A DNA stretch of 64,000 bases from Psychroserpens sp. Hel_I_66 (GTDB taxonomy: Bacteria; Bacteroidota; Bacteroidia; Flavobacteriales; Flavobacteriaceae): contig NZ_JUGU01000001.1 in the NCBI RefSeq assembly GCF_000799465.1, positions 434,001 through 498,000 of the forward strand, in the 5' to 3' direction. The notes under the pieces were generated by a model that did not search any database, was not told the DNA's origin, and saw only the letters and a list, made by a program, of their open reading frames with translations. Below, piece by piece: positions 30,001 to 40,245 of this stretch. Each line of letters begins with the position of its first letter. Position 1 is the stretch's first letter. Made by a program: the position numbers and the translations under genes.

Positions 30001-30915
30001 ATGATAAAACTACACGTAAAAAACGAGACCTCTCGTTTGCGAGAAGTTATTCTCGGTACAGCTAAGAGTAATGGTCCTACACCTAAAATGGAGGACGCTT
30101 ACGATCCTAAATCTTTAGAACATATCAAAGCGGGAACATATCCCGTAGAAAAGGATATGGTTAGAGAAATGGAAGCGGTAGCAGATGTTTTTAAAAAATA
30201 CGATGTTAAAGTATATAGGCCAGAGATTATAGAGAACTGTAACCAGATTTTTAGTAGAGATATCGGTTTTGTCATAGATGATGTTTTTGTGAAAGCGAAC
30301 ATTCTTCCAGATCGTGAAGAAGAATTAGATGCTATACAATACGTGATTGACCAAATGAATCCAGAGAAAGTAATCCGTCCGCCAGAAGAAGTCCATATTG
30401 AGGGAGGCGACGTGTTAGTTTGGAACGATCATATTTTTATTGGTACCTATCGAGAAGATGATTATGCAGATTATATAGTTGCTCGAACAAATATGCAAGG
30501 CGTAAATTATATCGTAGAACAATTTCCGCATAAAACAGTGAAGAGCTTTAATTTGCGTAAATCACAGGTCAATCCTAAAGATAATGCGTTGCATCTTGAT
30601 TGCTGTTTTCAGCCCATTGGTGCAAATAAAGCTATTTTGCACAAAGAAGGATTTTTAGAGGAAGATGAGTATGAATGGTTGCTCAATTTCTTCGGAAAAG
30701 AAAACTGCTTTATCATCTCAAAAGATGAAATGTACAATATGAACAGCAACGTATTCTCTATATCTGAGAACGTTATCATTTCCGAAGAAAATTTTACACG
30801 TTTAAACACTTGGCTTAGAGAACAAGGCTTTACGGTAGAGGAAGTGCCTTACGCTGAGATTGCTAAACAAGAGGGCTTATTGCGCTGCAGTACGTTGCCT
30901 TTAGTAAGAGATTAG
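30001..30915 (+). CDS. Amidinotransferase-fold hydrolase (dimethylargininase / arginine deiminase-like)
   Basis: The protein has 304 residues from ATG 30001. A GTG at 29995 lies in frame but is inside the -7 promoter box, so it is rejected as start. The fold's catalytic set is visible: EIIENCNQIFSRDIGFV (Asp), HIEGGDVL (Glu-Gly-Gly-Asp), LHLDCCFQPI (His) and the C-terminal nucleophile Cys in LLRCSTLPLVRD. Such enzymes hydrolyse guanidino compounds (arginine, methylarginines) or transfer amidino groups; the exact substrate is not fixed by sequence. CtlX at 45978-46910 is a second member of the fold. The stop interlocks with the convergent gene through TTAG. Confidence 0.85.
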   Translation: MIKLHVKNETSRLREVILGTAKSNGPTPKMEDAYDPKSLEHIKAGTYPVEKDMVREMEAVADVFKKYDVKVYRPEIIENCNQIFSRDIGFVIDDVFVKANILPDREEELDAIQYVIDQMNPEKVIRPPEEVHIEGGDVLVWNDHIFIGTYREDDYADYIVARTNMQGVNYIVEQFPHKTVKSFNLRKSQVNPKDNALHLDCCFQPIGANKAILHKEGFLEEDEYEWLLNFFGKENCFIISKDEMYNMNSNVFSISENVIISEENFTRLNTWLREQGFTVEEVPYAEIAKQEGLLRCSTLPLVRD

Positions 30916-31496
30916 TCTTTAGATTTTTCTATTAATGGCTCTTCTTTGTGATTTGTAGGTTTTGAACTTTTTATTGAATAACCATCTGTTGAAAATGCAA
31001 ACCCTTTGTTTTCACCATTTTCTCCAATCATAATGGCTTGAATTATAGGTTTTGCATACTCATTTTTACCGCTCAGCATTACAATAAAATTTGCACCTGC
31101 ACCACCTGTATCATCTTCTTTTTCAATGACATAATTTATAGTTGCCATTGGAGGCAGACTAATTGGATTTTTAATAAAGTTTTTTACCAAAGTACCTTCT
31201 GTATTGAAATAGTCAATTTTAGTGATGAATAAAGAATCTGCATAACTTGTATTTCTAATACTTAACGTTGCAGCTAACAACCGTTTTTGGTTTTGCTTAT
31301 CTACATAAATGTTTGAATAAATAGGAATGTAAATGGTGTCATTATAAGACATTAAATTCTTATCAAATTTATGATCCAGTTCAAGTGATTTTAATTCATC
31401 GCGCCCAGAGTCATTGAGATTCGGATTTCGGTTTTCGCAAGAATTTAATAAAATAACGAAAATTAAAATAGACAAGATTTGAAAAATGGATTTCAT
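30912..31496 (-). CDS. DUF3124 lipoprotein
   Basis: The protein has 194 residues with a lipoprotein signal (lipobox LLNSC, Cys at residue 20). The region about 50-170 (YIPIYSNIYVDKQNQKRLLAATLSIRNTSYADSLFI and LPPMATINYVIEKEDDTGGAGANFIV) fits DUF3124, a beta-rich domain of unknown function. It overlaps the preceding convergent gene by four bases. No operon partner is apparent; 163 bases of AT-rich sequence separate it from the M28 peptidase end. Confidence 0.8.
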   Translation of the reverse strand: MKSIFQILSILIFVILLNSCENRNPNLNDSGRDELKSLELDHKFDKNLMSYNDTIYIPIYSNIYVDKQNQKRLLAATLSIRNTSYADSLFITKIDYFNTEGTLVKNFIKNPISLPPMATINYVIEKEDDTGGAGANFIVMLSGKNEYAKPIIQAIMIGENGENKGFAFSTDGYSIKSSKPTNHKEEPLIEKSKD

Positions 31497-31659
31497 CTTA
31501 TATGGTTTTGATTGTTGTAGTTGCTTATTTTAAAAAGCTATATAATAAAATAGAAATTTCCTCAATTTTAAACATTCATAGCTTAACGAATTTAGTTTTT
31601 TTATTTAGAAACCCAAAACTTAAACTTTTCTAAAATACACAGTATAGGGAAATCGAATT

Positions 31660-32820
31660 TTAATCTATGATAACCGTTTTTACAATACGTTTACTGGCTA
31701 TTGTAAAAACTGCAAAATATTTAGAGGATGAAATATTGTCCACATTAATAGTTTGAGATGTCTGTGTTAAAGCGTCTTCGTAAACATTTTGACCAAGTAA
31801 ATCTATAAGTTTAAAGTTGACAGGATCCTCCAGTGGTTGATTAAAATTGATATTAATAAAATTATGACTAGGATTTGGTGATATCGTAATTAAATCATCA
31901 AAATAAGTTTGCTCTTCAGTACTCAGTGTTTCATAAGCAACAGCAAATTCCATTGCAGCTCCAAGTGAACCCTTAATAACTTCATAAGCATAGGTAACAT
32001 CCATATTTGCAAGATTGTCATTTGCGGTATGATTTACTGGCGACACATTACTTTCATATAAACCAGTGATGATTTCTCCGTTATTTTCAAAAGGCACATA
32101 ATCTGATGCAAATGCATTTGATATTTCAGTATTTAAATTTGAATATAACTCTATCAAAATAGCCAAACTATTTGTCGCTTCGTTGGATGCAGCATTGTTT
32201 GAAGAAGGATTTGTTAAATCACGTTCACAAACGACAGTATCATTAGTGATACCGTTTACACCACCAACTTCATCAATATTGAAAACAAGTTTTATATCCA
32301 GATTTTGTGGGATAACTGTGTTATTTACATAGTAATTACTCCCAATCAAACCATCTTCTTCTCCAGAAAAGTGAATAAATTTAATAGAATATTCGGTTTC
32401 TACATTTTTTAAAAGTCTGGCGAGTTCTAAGAGTAAAACAGTTCCTGTGCCATTGTCATTCGTTCCTGGACCGTTTATAGTGTCATAATGCGCATCGATG
32501 ATTAAAAACGTGTTTGGATAAATTGTGCCAGTTTTGGTAACAATAATATTATTACTTGTTCCTGCGGAATAGGTAAAGGGCTGTAAAACTACATCTGTAT
32601 AACCAAGATCTTCATAGCGATTTGTGATCCAACCTTCCGTATTTTGTAATGCTGTAGAACCTACAGTTTTTATTCCGAAGTTTTCAAATTCAATCAAATC
32701 GTTTAGAACATTAGCCTCTGAAGTAGTTGCAACAACATCTGCATAAAATTGATTAAAGGTTTGGGACTTAATAGTTTGAATTAATAATAAAGCGCATATT
32801 AAAATTGCAGTTCTTTTCAT
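31660..32820 (-). CDS. Secreted M28 family aminopeptidase with T9SS sorting domain
   Basis: The protein has 386 residues: signal peptide (1-19, IKSQ), M28 zinc-peptidase domain (about 85-295), C-terminal T9SS type A domain (about 312-386). Metal ligands and catalytic residues can be assigned: LIIDAHYDT (His), GTNDNGTGT (Asp), FSGEEDGLIGS (Glu-Glu), FNIDEVGG (Asp) and NHTANDNL (His). The end region ISPNPSHNFININF to KTVIID is the sorting and anchoring signal used by PorU-type machinery, so the enzyme is predicted to be exported and attached or released at the surface. It follows the acyl-CoA-binding protein gene by 20 bases. Confidence 0.93.
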   Translation of the reverse strand: MKRTAILICALLLIQTIKSQTFNQFYADVVATTSEANVLNDLIEFENFGIKTVGSTALQNTEGWITNRYEDLGYTDVVLQPFTYSAGTSNNIIVTKTGTIYPNTFLIIDAHYDTINGPGTNDNGTGTVLLLELARLLKNVETEYSIKFIHFSGEEDGLIGSNYYVNNTVIPQNLDIKLVFNIDEVGGVNGITNDTVVCERDLTNPSSNNAASNEATNSLAILIELYSNLNTEISNAFASDYVPFENNGEIITGLYESNVSPVNHTANDNLANMDVTYAYEVIKGSLGAAMEFAVAYETLSTEEQTYFDDLITISPNPSHNFININFNQPLEDPVNFKLIDLLGQNVYEDALTQTSQTINVDNISSSKYFAVFTIASKRIVKTVIID

Positions 32821-32840
32821 GATTTGGAGTTTGGGATGTT

Positions 32841-33107
32841 CTATTTTCGGTATAGAAAATAATTATTGACCAGATCAATATAAATTTGCTTTGCTTCGTC
32901 CTGGCTTACATCTTGAATTTGAAACAACGCATTTGTTTTGAATGCATTAATAATGGGTTTGCCACTACTTGGGCGATCATAGTTATTACTTGCTTTTTTA
33001 TAATAAGCGTACAAACGTAAGAGCATATCTGCTGGAAAGGGTTCATTGTGCGCATTGATACGCTCTACCGCTTCATTGAACTCTATTTCTAACTCTTCGG
33101 AAGTCAT
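32841..33107 (-). CDS. Acyl-CoA-binding protein
   Basis: This 88-residue four-helix protein matches the ACBP family: LEIEFNEAVERINAHNEPFPADMLLRLYAYYKKAS, then SGKPIINAFKTNALFQI with the conserved Tyr/Lys acyl-CoA contacts. ACBPs bind and carry long-chain acyl-CoA. Its ATG overlaps the psd stop (ATGA), so it is translationally coupled to phospholipid synthesis genes, which supports a role in supplying or buffering acyl chains. ACBP is common in eukaryotes but patchy in bacteria. Confidence 0.92.
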   Translation of the reverse strand: MTSEELEIEFNEAVERINAHNEPFPADMLLRLYAYYKKASNNYDRPSSGKPIINAFKTNALFQIQDVSQDEAKQIYIDLVNNYFLYRK

Positions 33108-33757
33108 AGTTTTTCGGCAATGATAGTTTCACCTCCTCTAACTTTTTGGTTTAGTTCTACTTTAATATCGGCATCTAATGGTAAGAACAAGTCTACACGA
33201 GATCCGAACTTTATAAAACCAGAATCTGATCCTTGGATAGCTTCCTCATTAATTTTCGCATAGTTTACTATACGTTTTGCTAATGCGCCAGCGATTTGTC
33301 TGTACAGCACTTTTCCGAAGTTATTATTTTCAACAACTACAGTTGTACGTTCATTTTCTTCGCTCGCTTTTGGGTGCCAAGCAACCAAGTACTTTCCTGG
33401 ATGATATTTTGTGTACGTCACATTTCCGCTTATAGGATAACGCGTTACATGCACATTTAAAGGTGACATAAATACAGAAACCTGTATGCGTTTATCATTA
33501 AAGATCTCTTTCTCAAAAACTTCTTCTATAACGACAACTTTTCCATCTACAGGAGAAACTGCTGTGTGATTTTCAAGCGTAGTTAATCTTTTTGGATTTC
33601 TAAAGAACTGCAAAATCAATACTAATAATATGAGCATTGCCAACATTAACAATAATCGTAACCATGAAAGATCAACAAATCTATCGATTATAAGTATTGA
33701 ACCAATCACGATGACTAGTGTAAGTAATATGATTTTATAGCCTTCTTTATGAAACAT
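33104..33757 (-). CDS. psd: Phosphatidylserine decarboxylase proenzyme (short, PSD-A type)
   Basis: The proenzyme has 217 residues and makes phosphatidylethanolamine from phosphatidylserine at the inner membrane. The N-terminal hydrophobic region spans about residues 8-50. The segment VSVFMSPLNVHVTRYPISG is conserved. The self-cleavage Gly-Ser is in FIKFGSRVDLFLP (about residues 184-185), where the Ser becomes the pyruvoyl cofactor. It overlaps cdsA by 11 bases upstream and the ACBP gene by 4 downstream. Confidence 0.96.
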   Translation of the reverse strand: MFHKEGYKIILLTLVIVIGSILIIDRFVDLSWLRLLLMLAMLILLVLILQFFRNPKRLTTLENHTAVSPVDGKVVVIEEVFEKEIFNDKRIQVSVFMSPLNVHVTRYPISGNVTYTKYHPGKYLVAWHPKASEENERTTVVVENNNFGKVLYRQIAGALAKRIVNYAKINEEAIQGSDSGFIKFGSRVDLFLPLDADIKVELNQKVRGGETIIAEKL

Positions 33758-34568
33758 AGGTGATAATTCTTAAAAATAAAAATATAAATGGTGCAGCAAA
33801 GATAACACTATCTAAGCGATCTAGTAAGCCTCCATGTCCTGGCATGATAACTCCACTATCTTTTACCTTAGCCTGTCTTTTAAATTTGGATTCAATTAGA
33901 TCTCCAATAGTACCAAAAACACTTACGACTATACCTAAAACCAACCAACTTGTAAACGTAAGCGTGTTCGTAAAATACCAAATAAAATAACTAACTATAC
34001 AGGCAAAAAATAATCCGCCAAGAAAGCCCTCTACGGTTTTTTTTGGGGAAATACTTGGAAACAATTTTTGCTTACCAAAGTTTTTCCCAACTAAATATGC
34101 AAACGTGTCATTAACCCAAACCAATATAAACGAACCAAGCAGGAGTAGAGGTGTAAAGGTTTCATTGAAATTTGCAATGCAAACTAAAAAAATAAATCCA
34201 CTTGATAAATAAAATGTCGTAATTATAAATCGTTTTGAACTGAATAACGGAATGGTTTTTTCTGAAAATAAATCTTTAATGAGAATCAACTGAACAAAAA
34301 CGGTGATCACCAATAAAATCTGTGAGGCTTCATTGAACCCCTTAGATTCTTCTGCAAATAACTTCCAATAGGCAAAACCGAAATAAAGAACAGTAAATAT
34401 AACATATGGCCAAAAGCTCTTTAATTGAATAAGTTTTTTAAATTCTGCCATACAAATAAGACCAAAAATAAAAAAAAGAACAACAACCGCATCTTGCCAA
34501 AAAAGGGACACAATGAGAAGAGAGATGTATAATAATCCTGAAATTGCTCGTGTACTGGTTTCTTTCAT
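33747..34568 (-). CDS. cdsA: Phosphatidate cytidylyltransferase (CDP-diacylglycerol synthase)
   Basis: CdsA, 273 residues, about eight membrane segments, makes CDP-diacylglycerol from CTP and phosphatidic acid. The signature lies at the C-terminus (GDLIESKFKRQAKVKDSG, then MPGHGGLLDRLDSVIFAAP), with catalytic Asp residues and the NDTFAYLVGKNFGK loop. It starts immediately after the LUD-protein stop and overlaps psd, so the two enzymes of phospholipid synthesis are tightly coupled. Confidence 0.97.
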   Translation of the reverse strand: MKETSTRAISGLLYISLLIVSLFWQDAVVVLFFIFGLICMAEFKKLIQLKSFWPYVIFTVLYFGFAYWKLFAEESKGFNEASQILLVITVFVQLILIKDLFSEKTIPLFSSKRFIITTFYLSSGFIFLVCIANFNETFTPLLLLGSFILVWVNDTFAYLVGKNFGKQKLFPSISPKKTVEGFLGGLFFACIVSYFIWYFTNTLTFTSWLVLGIVVSVFGTIGDLIESKFKRQAKVKDSGVIMPGHGGLLDRLDSVIFAAPFIFLFLRIITYVS

Positions 34569-35174
34569 CTATAAATCTTCTAAGAGCAATAAATATAAGT
34601 TTTTTGAACTGCTCCCATAAGTTAGGAAGTCTTTGTCTTCTATAGTTTTAAAATGTTTGATTGTAGTAATATTAGTTGGTATTTTGTCACGATTTTTACC
34701 TTTAATCCCTCTCAAACCTTCACCTATATTTTGAACAAATTGACTCGTAGTTGCATAGATAACAAAATTATCTGGTAGCTCCTTCAATTTTTTTTCTGCA
34801 ATTTGGTTGGAGGAAATAAGAAGTGATCCATCGTCTGAAATTAAATACTCGCAAGTAGAGAAGAAAAAACTACTTTCTGAAATACGCTTTGTTTTATCAA
34901 AATGAAAATCCTTGAACAAATCGTTTAGTCGATCATCGAATAGAAGGACTTTGTCATCATTCCAATTATTTTCTCTTAAAATAGAATTTAAGCTGTCTTG
35001 TACTTCCTGCATGTTTTCACAATAAAGGAATTTACCACCATTTGCCTTAAAATTTATCGTGAATTGTTCATCAACAGGTAGCTTTATTTCAGGCATGTAT
35101 TTGCCTCTCTCTTCGCTTCTTATGTTGTCTTCGTTTGTGGTCTTTAAACCGAAGATTTTACGAAATAGACTCAT
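34569..35174 (-). CDS. LUD-domain protein (LutC/YkgG-like)
   Basis: The protein has 201 residues. The region about 55-200 matches the LUD domain: WNDDKVLLFDDRLNDLF, FFFSTCEYLISDDGSLLIS and FVIYATTSQFVQNIGEGLRGIKGKNRDKIPTNITTIKHF. LUD domains occur in lactate-oxidation subunits (LutB/LutC), but no lutA or lutB partner is present. It is the first gene of a unit with cdsA, psd and ACBP, so a link to lipid metabolism is possible; the function is unknown. Confidence 0.82.
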   Translation of the reverse strand: MSLFRKIFGLKTTNEDNIRSEERGKYMPEIKLPVDEQFTINFKANGGKFLYCENMQEVQDSLNSILRENNWNDDKVLLFDDRLNDLFKDFHFDKTKRISESSFFFSTCEYLISDDGSLLISSNQIAEKKLKELPDNFVIYATTSQFVQNIGEGLRGIKGKNRDKIPTNITTIKHFKTIEDKDFLTYGSSSKNLYLLLLEDL

Positions 35175-35216
35175 GTATAGGGATAGCTATTAACCTCGTT
35201 GATATAATGTATTTCT

Positions 35217-35224
35217 CAAATATA
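35217..35224 (-). promoter_or_regulatory. Promoter -7 box of the LUD-cdsA-psd-ACBP operon
   Basis: The minus strand reads TATATTTG here, an exact consensus match 43 bases before the LUD gene start. TTG on the minus strand at 35248-35250, within the ftsH terminator, is 23 bases upstream. Confidence 0.55.
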
Positions 35225-35262
35225 AAAAAACTTAAATTAATGGAGGTCAATTTAAGTTTTTT
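35224..35262 (-). terminator. Terminator after ftsH
   Basis: On the minus strand AAAAAACTTAAATT pairs with AATTTAAGTTTTTT (plus positions 35249-35262 and 35225-35238), a 14-base-pair stem around a 10-base loop with a T-tract at its end. The stem is nearly symmetric, so it could work on both strands. Confidence 0.75.
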
Positions 35263-35286
35263 ATAAGATAATGGGTTAAGAAATAT

Positions 35287-37248
<1,962 letters not shown>

Positions 37249-37278
37249 GTATATGTTACCACAAATGCGGTTTTTTAT

Positions 37279-37650
37279 TTAGTAACTTGTTTCTATTTCG
37301 GTAGTTATTGCGTCTCCCCAAAGACTTTCAATATCATAATATTCTCTAATGTGTTTTTGGAAAACGTGTACCACAACATTCACATAATCGATTAGTACCC
37401 ATTCGGCATTATCACTGCCCTCTACGTGCCAAGGATTATCTTTATGCTCTTTACTTACTTTCTTTTGGATAGAATTGACGATAGCATTTACTTGCGTGTT
37501 AGAAGTACCTTCACAAATAATAAAGTAATCGCAAACTGTATTTTCAATTTCTCTTAAATCTAAAATTGTAATTTTTTTTCCTTTTACATCTTCAATACCA
37601 GCAATAACTGTACTTATTAGTTGATCTGGACTCGTATTTTTTTTCGCCAT
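37279..37650 (-). CDS. rsfS: Ribosomal silencing factor RsfS
   Basis: RsfS, 123 residues, binds L14 and blocks subunit joining when nutrients are scarce. It has KGKKITILDLREIENTVCDYFIICEGTSNTQVNAI and HVEGSDNAEWVLIDYVNVVVHVF, which match the family. It is the first gene before ftsH and has a -7-like box (minus strand TAACTTTG, plus positions 37671-37678) close upstream. Confidence 0.96.
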   Translation of the reverse strand: MAKKNTSPDQLISTVIAGIEDVKGKKITILDLREIENTVCDYFIICEGTSNTQVNAIVNSIQKKVSKEHKDNPWHVEGSDNAEWVLIDYVNVVVHVFQKHIREYYDIESLWGDAITTEIETSY

Positions 37651-37670
37651 TAAATTGATTTAATTTTGTG

Positions 37671-37678
37671 CAAAGTTA
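37671..37678 (-). promoter_or_regulatory. Promoter -7 box of rsfS-ftsH
   Basis: The minus strand reads TAACTTTG, an exact -7 match, 20 bases before the rsfS ATG. No convincing -33 element was found. Confidence 0.55.
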
Positions 37679-37746
37679 TTATTTTTTTGCTTCTTATAGA
37701 TAGTTATTAATCATAAGAAATTTATAATTTTTTTTAACATATTCAT

Positions 37747-38478
37747 ATGCACATAATCAAACTTAATGCCATCGATTCTACCAATACGTTTTTAAGACAA
37801 TTGAGTAGTAAGGAGGCATTGGTTGATTATACGGTGGTATTGGCAGAAAAACAAACCAATGGTCGAGGGCAAATGGGAACAAAGTGGAGTTCTCAAAGCG
37901 GTAAAAACCTTATGGCTAGTGTTTTTGTTGATGTTTCCTTTTTGAACATAGAACATAGTTTTGGCATCAGTATGGCTATTTCATTATCCATTTCACAGGT
38001 ATTGAAAGACCATCAAATTAAAAATATAAAAGTAAAATGGCCTAACGACATTTTGGCAGAGCAGAAGAAAATTTCTGGAATTTTAATTGAAAATGTCATT
38101 AAAAACAATAATCTACAGGCAAGTATTATAGGTTTTGGACTTAATATCAATCAACAATTTTTTGATGAGTTACCAAACGCAACGTCTATGAAAATATTAT
38201 CTGGTAGAACTTATAGCAAGGAGGAGATTGTTAAACAAATCATTACGAAATTTAAGGTTTATATTGAAATGTTAAAAACCAACAAGTTTACTGATCTAAA
38301 AAAAATATACGAGAACGAATTATTTAGAAAAGATAAACCTTCAACATTTGAAGATATTGAAGGTCATTTATTTACGGGTTACATAAAAGGCATTTCAAAT
38401 ACTGGTCACCTTAAAATACTTGTAGAAGATGAAAAAATCAAGGCGTTTGATCTAAAGCAAATACGCCTTCTCTATTAG
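37747..38478 (+). CDS. birA: Biotin-[acetyl-CoA-carboxylase] ligase, without DNA-binding domain
   Basis: BirA-type ligase, 243 residues, attaches biotin to the carboxyl carrier protein. It has DSTNTFLRQL, the adenylate-forming loop NGRGQMGTKWSSQSGKNLMASV, KVKWPNDILAEQKKISGILIE and a C-terminal SH3-like part. It lacks the N-terminal helix-turn-helix of E. coli BirA, so it should be an enzyme only and not a repressor. It is divergent from rsfS and interlocks by TTAG with the SRPBCC gene. Confidence 0.95.
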   Translation: MHIIKLNAIDSTNTFLRQLSSKEALVDYTVVLAEKQTNGRGQMGTKWSSQSGKNLMASVFVDVSFLNIEHSFGISMAISLSISQVLKDHQIKNIKVKWPNDILAEQKKISGILIENVIKNNNLQASIIGFGLNINQQFFDELPNATSMKILSGRTYSKEEIVKQIITKFKVYIEMLKTNKFTDLKKIYENELFRKDKPSTFEDIEGHLFTGYIKGISNTGHLKILVEDEKIKAFDLKQIRLLY

Positions 38479-38870
38479 ACTTGAGCTGGCATGTTGGTTA
38501 CCAATGTTTCAATAAACTTATTTATAGGTCCTTTGATCATCATTGCCATCATAGCGTTAAATTCGCCTTCAAAAACTAATTCTACTTGACTTTGTGTTGG
38601 AGCTACTTCTATGATATGAGCAGTAAGGGAAAAATCTAATTTGCCACCTGCAGCACCCAAAACAATTTTATTAGGAGGTACAGTTTCTTTCTTTTTAAGT
38701 ATAATTTCGGGCATACCTTTTAAAGCAAATAAAAACTTATCTTCTTCTAAAACTTCAAATTTGCTGATATTTTCTGGCATTAATTTTTCGAAGTTTTTAA
38801 CATCAGATAGGAAGTTAAAGGTTTCTTGGGCAGATTTGTCTATAGTTGTTTTTGGTGATTGTAATTTCAT
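38475..38870 (-). CDS. SRPBCC-fold protein
   Basis: This 131-residue protein looks like the START/SRPBCC lipid- or cofactor-binding fold: STIDKSAQETFNFLSDVKNFEKLMP-like start (here KTTIDKSAQETFNFL), a beta-sheet core and a long C-terminal helix (AMMAMMIKGPINKFIETLVTNM). Function is unknown. It follows pyrE by 30 bases and is probably cotranscribed with it. Confidence 0.8.
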   Translation of the reverse strand: MKLQSPKTTIDKSAQETFNFLSDVKNFEKLMPENISKFEVLEEDKFLFALKGMPEIILKKKETVPPNKIVLGAAGGKLDFSLTAHIIEVAPTQSQVELVFEGEFNAMMAMMIKGPINKFIETLVTNMPAQV

Positions 38871-38900
38871 AAAGGTGTATTAATTTTTTTAGTGCTATAA

Positions 38901-39545
38901 TCAAATAGCGTTCCATTCACTTGGATTGGCATTCCAGCTTACTAAAACAGCTTGCTCTTTACTGGTAATATATTTTGTCTCAAGAGCTTGTTCTAAAAGG
39001 TTTTCGTAGTTGCTTAATGTGTGAAGTTCTATGTTTTCAGTTTCGAAGTTATTTTTTGCAACTTCAAATCCGTAAGAAAATATGGCTACCATTCCCTTAA
39101 CATTGACGTGAGCTTCCTTAAGTGCTTTAACAGCATTTAGACTACTCTTTCCGGTACTTATTAAATCTTCAACAACAACGACGTTTTGTCCAGATTCTAT
39201 AAATCCTTCAATTTGATTTTGTCTTCCGTGAGATTTTGCTTCAGGTCTTACATATATAAAAGGCAAGCCTAAATATTCAGCAACTAACATTCCAATGCCA
39301 ATAGCACCAGTTGCAACGCCAGCGATGACATCTACTTTTCCGTAGTGCGACTCGATATGCTTAGCCATGGTTTCACGAATGTAATTTCTAATTGGTGGAA
39401 ATGAGAGCACAATTCTATTGTCACAATAAATTGGCGATTTCCATCCAGAGGCCCAAGTAAAGGGCTCGTTTGGTTGAAGTTTAATAGCGTTGATTTGTAA
39501 TAAAACTTCTGCGGTCTGTTTGGCGGTTTCTTTGTCAAAAATCAT
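38901..39545 (-). CDS. pyrE: Orotate phosphoribosyltransferase
   Basis: PyrE, 214 residues, makes orotidine monophosphate from orotate and PRPP in pyrimidine synthesis. The PRPP loop VVVVEDLISTGKSSLNAV (about residues 119-136) and YVRPEAKSHGRQNQIEG are conserved. The minus-strand TAATTTTA at 39550-39557, close to the -7 consensus, ends only 4 bases before the ATG, so its transcript may have little or no leader. Confidence 0.97.
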   Translation of the reverse strand: MIFDKETAKQTAEVLLQINAIKLQPNEPFTWASGWKSPIYCDNRIVLSFPPIRNYIRETMAKHIESHYGKVDVIAGVATGAIGIGMLVAEYLGLPFIYVRPEAKSHGRQNQIEGFIESGQNVVVVEDLISTGKSSLNAVKALKEAHVNVKGMVAIFSYGFEVAKNNFETENIELHTLSNYENLLEQALETKYITSKEQAVLVSWNANPSEWNAI

Positions 39546-39663
39546 GTTGTAAAATTACACTTTTTGATAATAAATATTTCAGAATTTAAATAAATTAATT
39601 TTAAATTCGTGATGATCTCTATAAAAATGATATTTTTACTTTTTAATTTCCTATATCAATTCC

Positions 39664-40245
39664 ATGCACCAGATTTTCGTAAACGATAAACCCATTGTTT
39701 TGACAACCAAAGTTGAAAAAGAGGAAGGATTTAAAAATTACCTACTCAAGCAAGTAAACATTGGTAAGGTTATCAAAAAACTCAATTCTTCAAAATTAAA
39801 AGAAGTAAGACTTGTTGGTAAAAAAGAAGATAAACTCATCAAAAAGTTTTTAAAATTATTACCAAATGTCATAGCTGGAGGAGGAAAGGTCTATAATAGT
39901 AAAGGTGAGATTTTATTTATTTATCGTAATGATAAATGGGATTTGCCAAAAGGAAAAGCCGAAAAAAAGGAGACCATTGAAGAAACTGCACTGCGTGAAG
40001 TAGAAGAGGAGACAGGTGTAAAAGGACTTGAAATCGTAAAACCTTTGGACACGACATATCATATTTTTAAACGAAACGGTAAGCATAAAATAAAAGTGAC
40101 CTATTGGTTTGAGATGAAAACCAGTTTTGATGGAAAACTATTTCCAGAAGAAAATGAGGGCATTACAAAAGTAGAATGGCTGTCTCCAGAAGAGAGTAAA
40201 AAGGCTTTAGAAAATAGTTATGCCAATATTAAGATTTTGGTGTAA
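39664..40245 (+). CDS. NUDIX hydrolase
   Basis: The protein has 193 residues. The Nudix box is complete at about residues 97-119 (GKAEKKETIEETALREVEEE followed by TG), giving Mg-dependent cleavage of a nucleoside-diphosphate-linked substrate. The N-terminal 65 residues (IFVNDKPIVLTTKVEKEEGFKNYLL) are an additional domain common in flavobacterial homologues. The substrate is not predictable. Its 3' end overlaps the convergent FGase gene by 17 bases. Confidence 0.92.
   Translation: MHQIFVNDKPIVLTTKVEKEEGFKNYLLKQVNIGKVIKKLNSSKLKEVRLVGKKEDKLIKKFLKLLPNVIAGGGKVYNSKGEILFIYRNDKWDLPKGKAEKKETIEETALREVEEETGVKGLEIVKPLDTTYHIFKRNGKHKIKVTYWFEMKTSFDGKLFPEENEGITKVEWLSPEESKKALENSYANIKILV

Noticed and set aside
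34569..35174. Lactate utilisation (LutABC) operon
   Set aside because: Only a single LUD-domain gene is present, with no LutA or iron-sulphur LutB, in a phospholipid operon.
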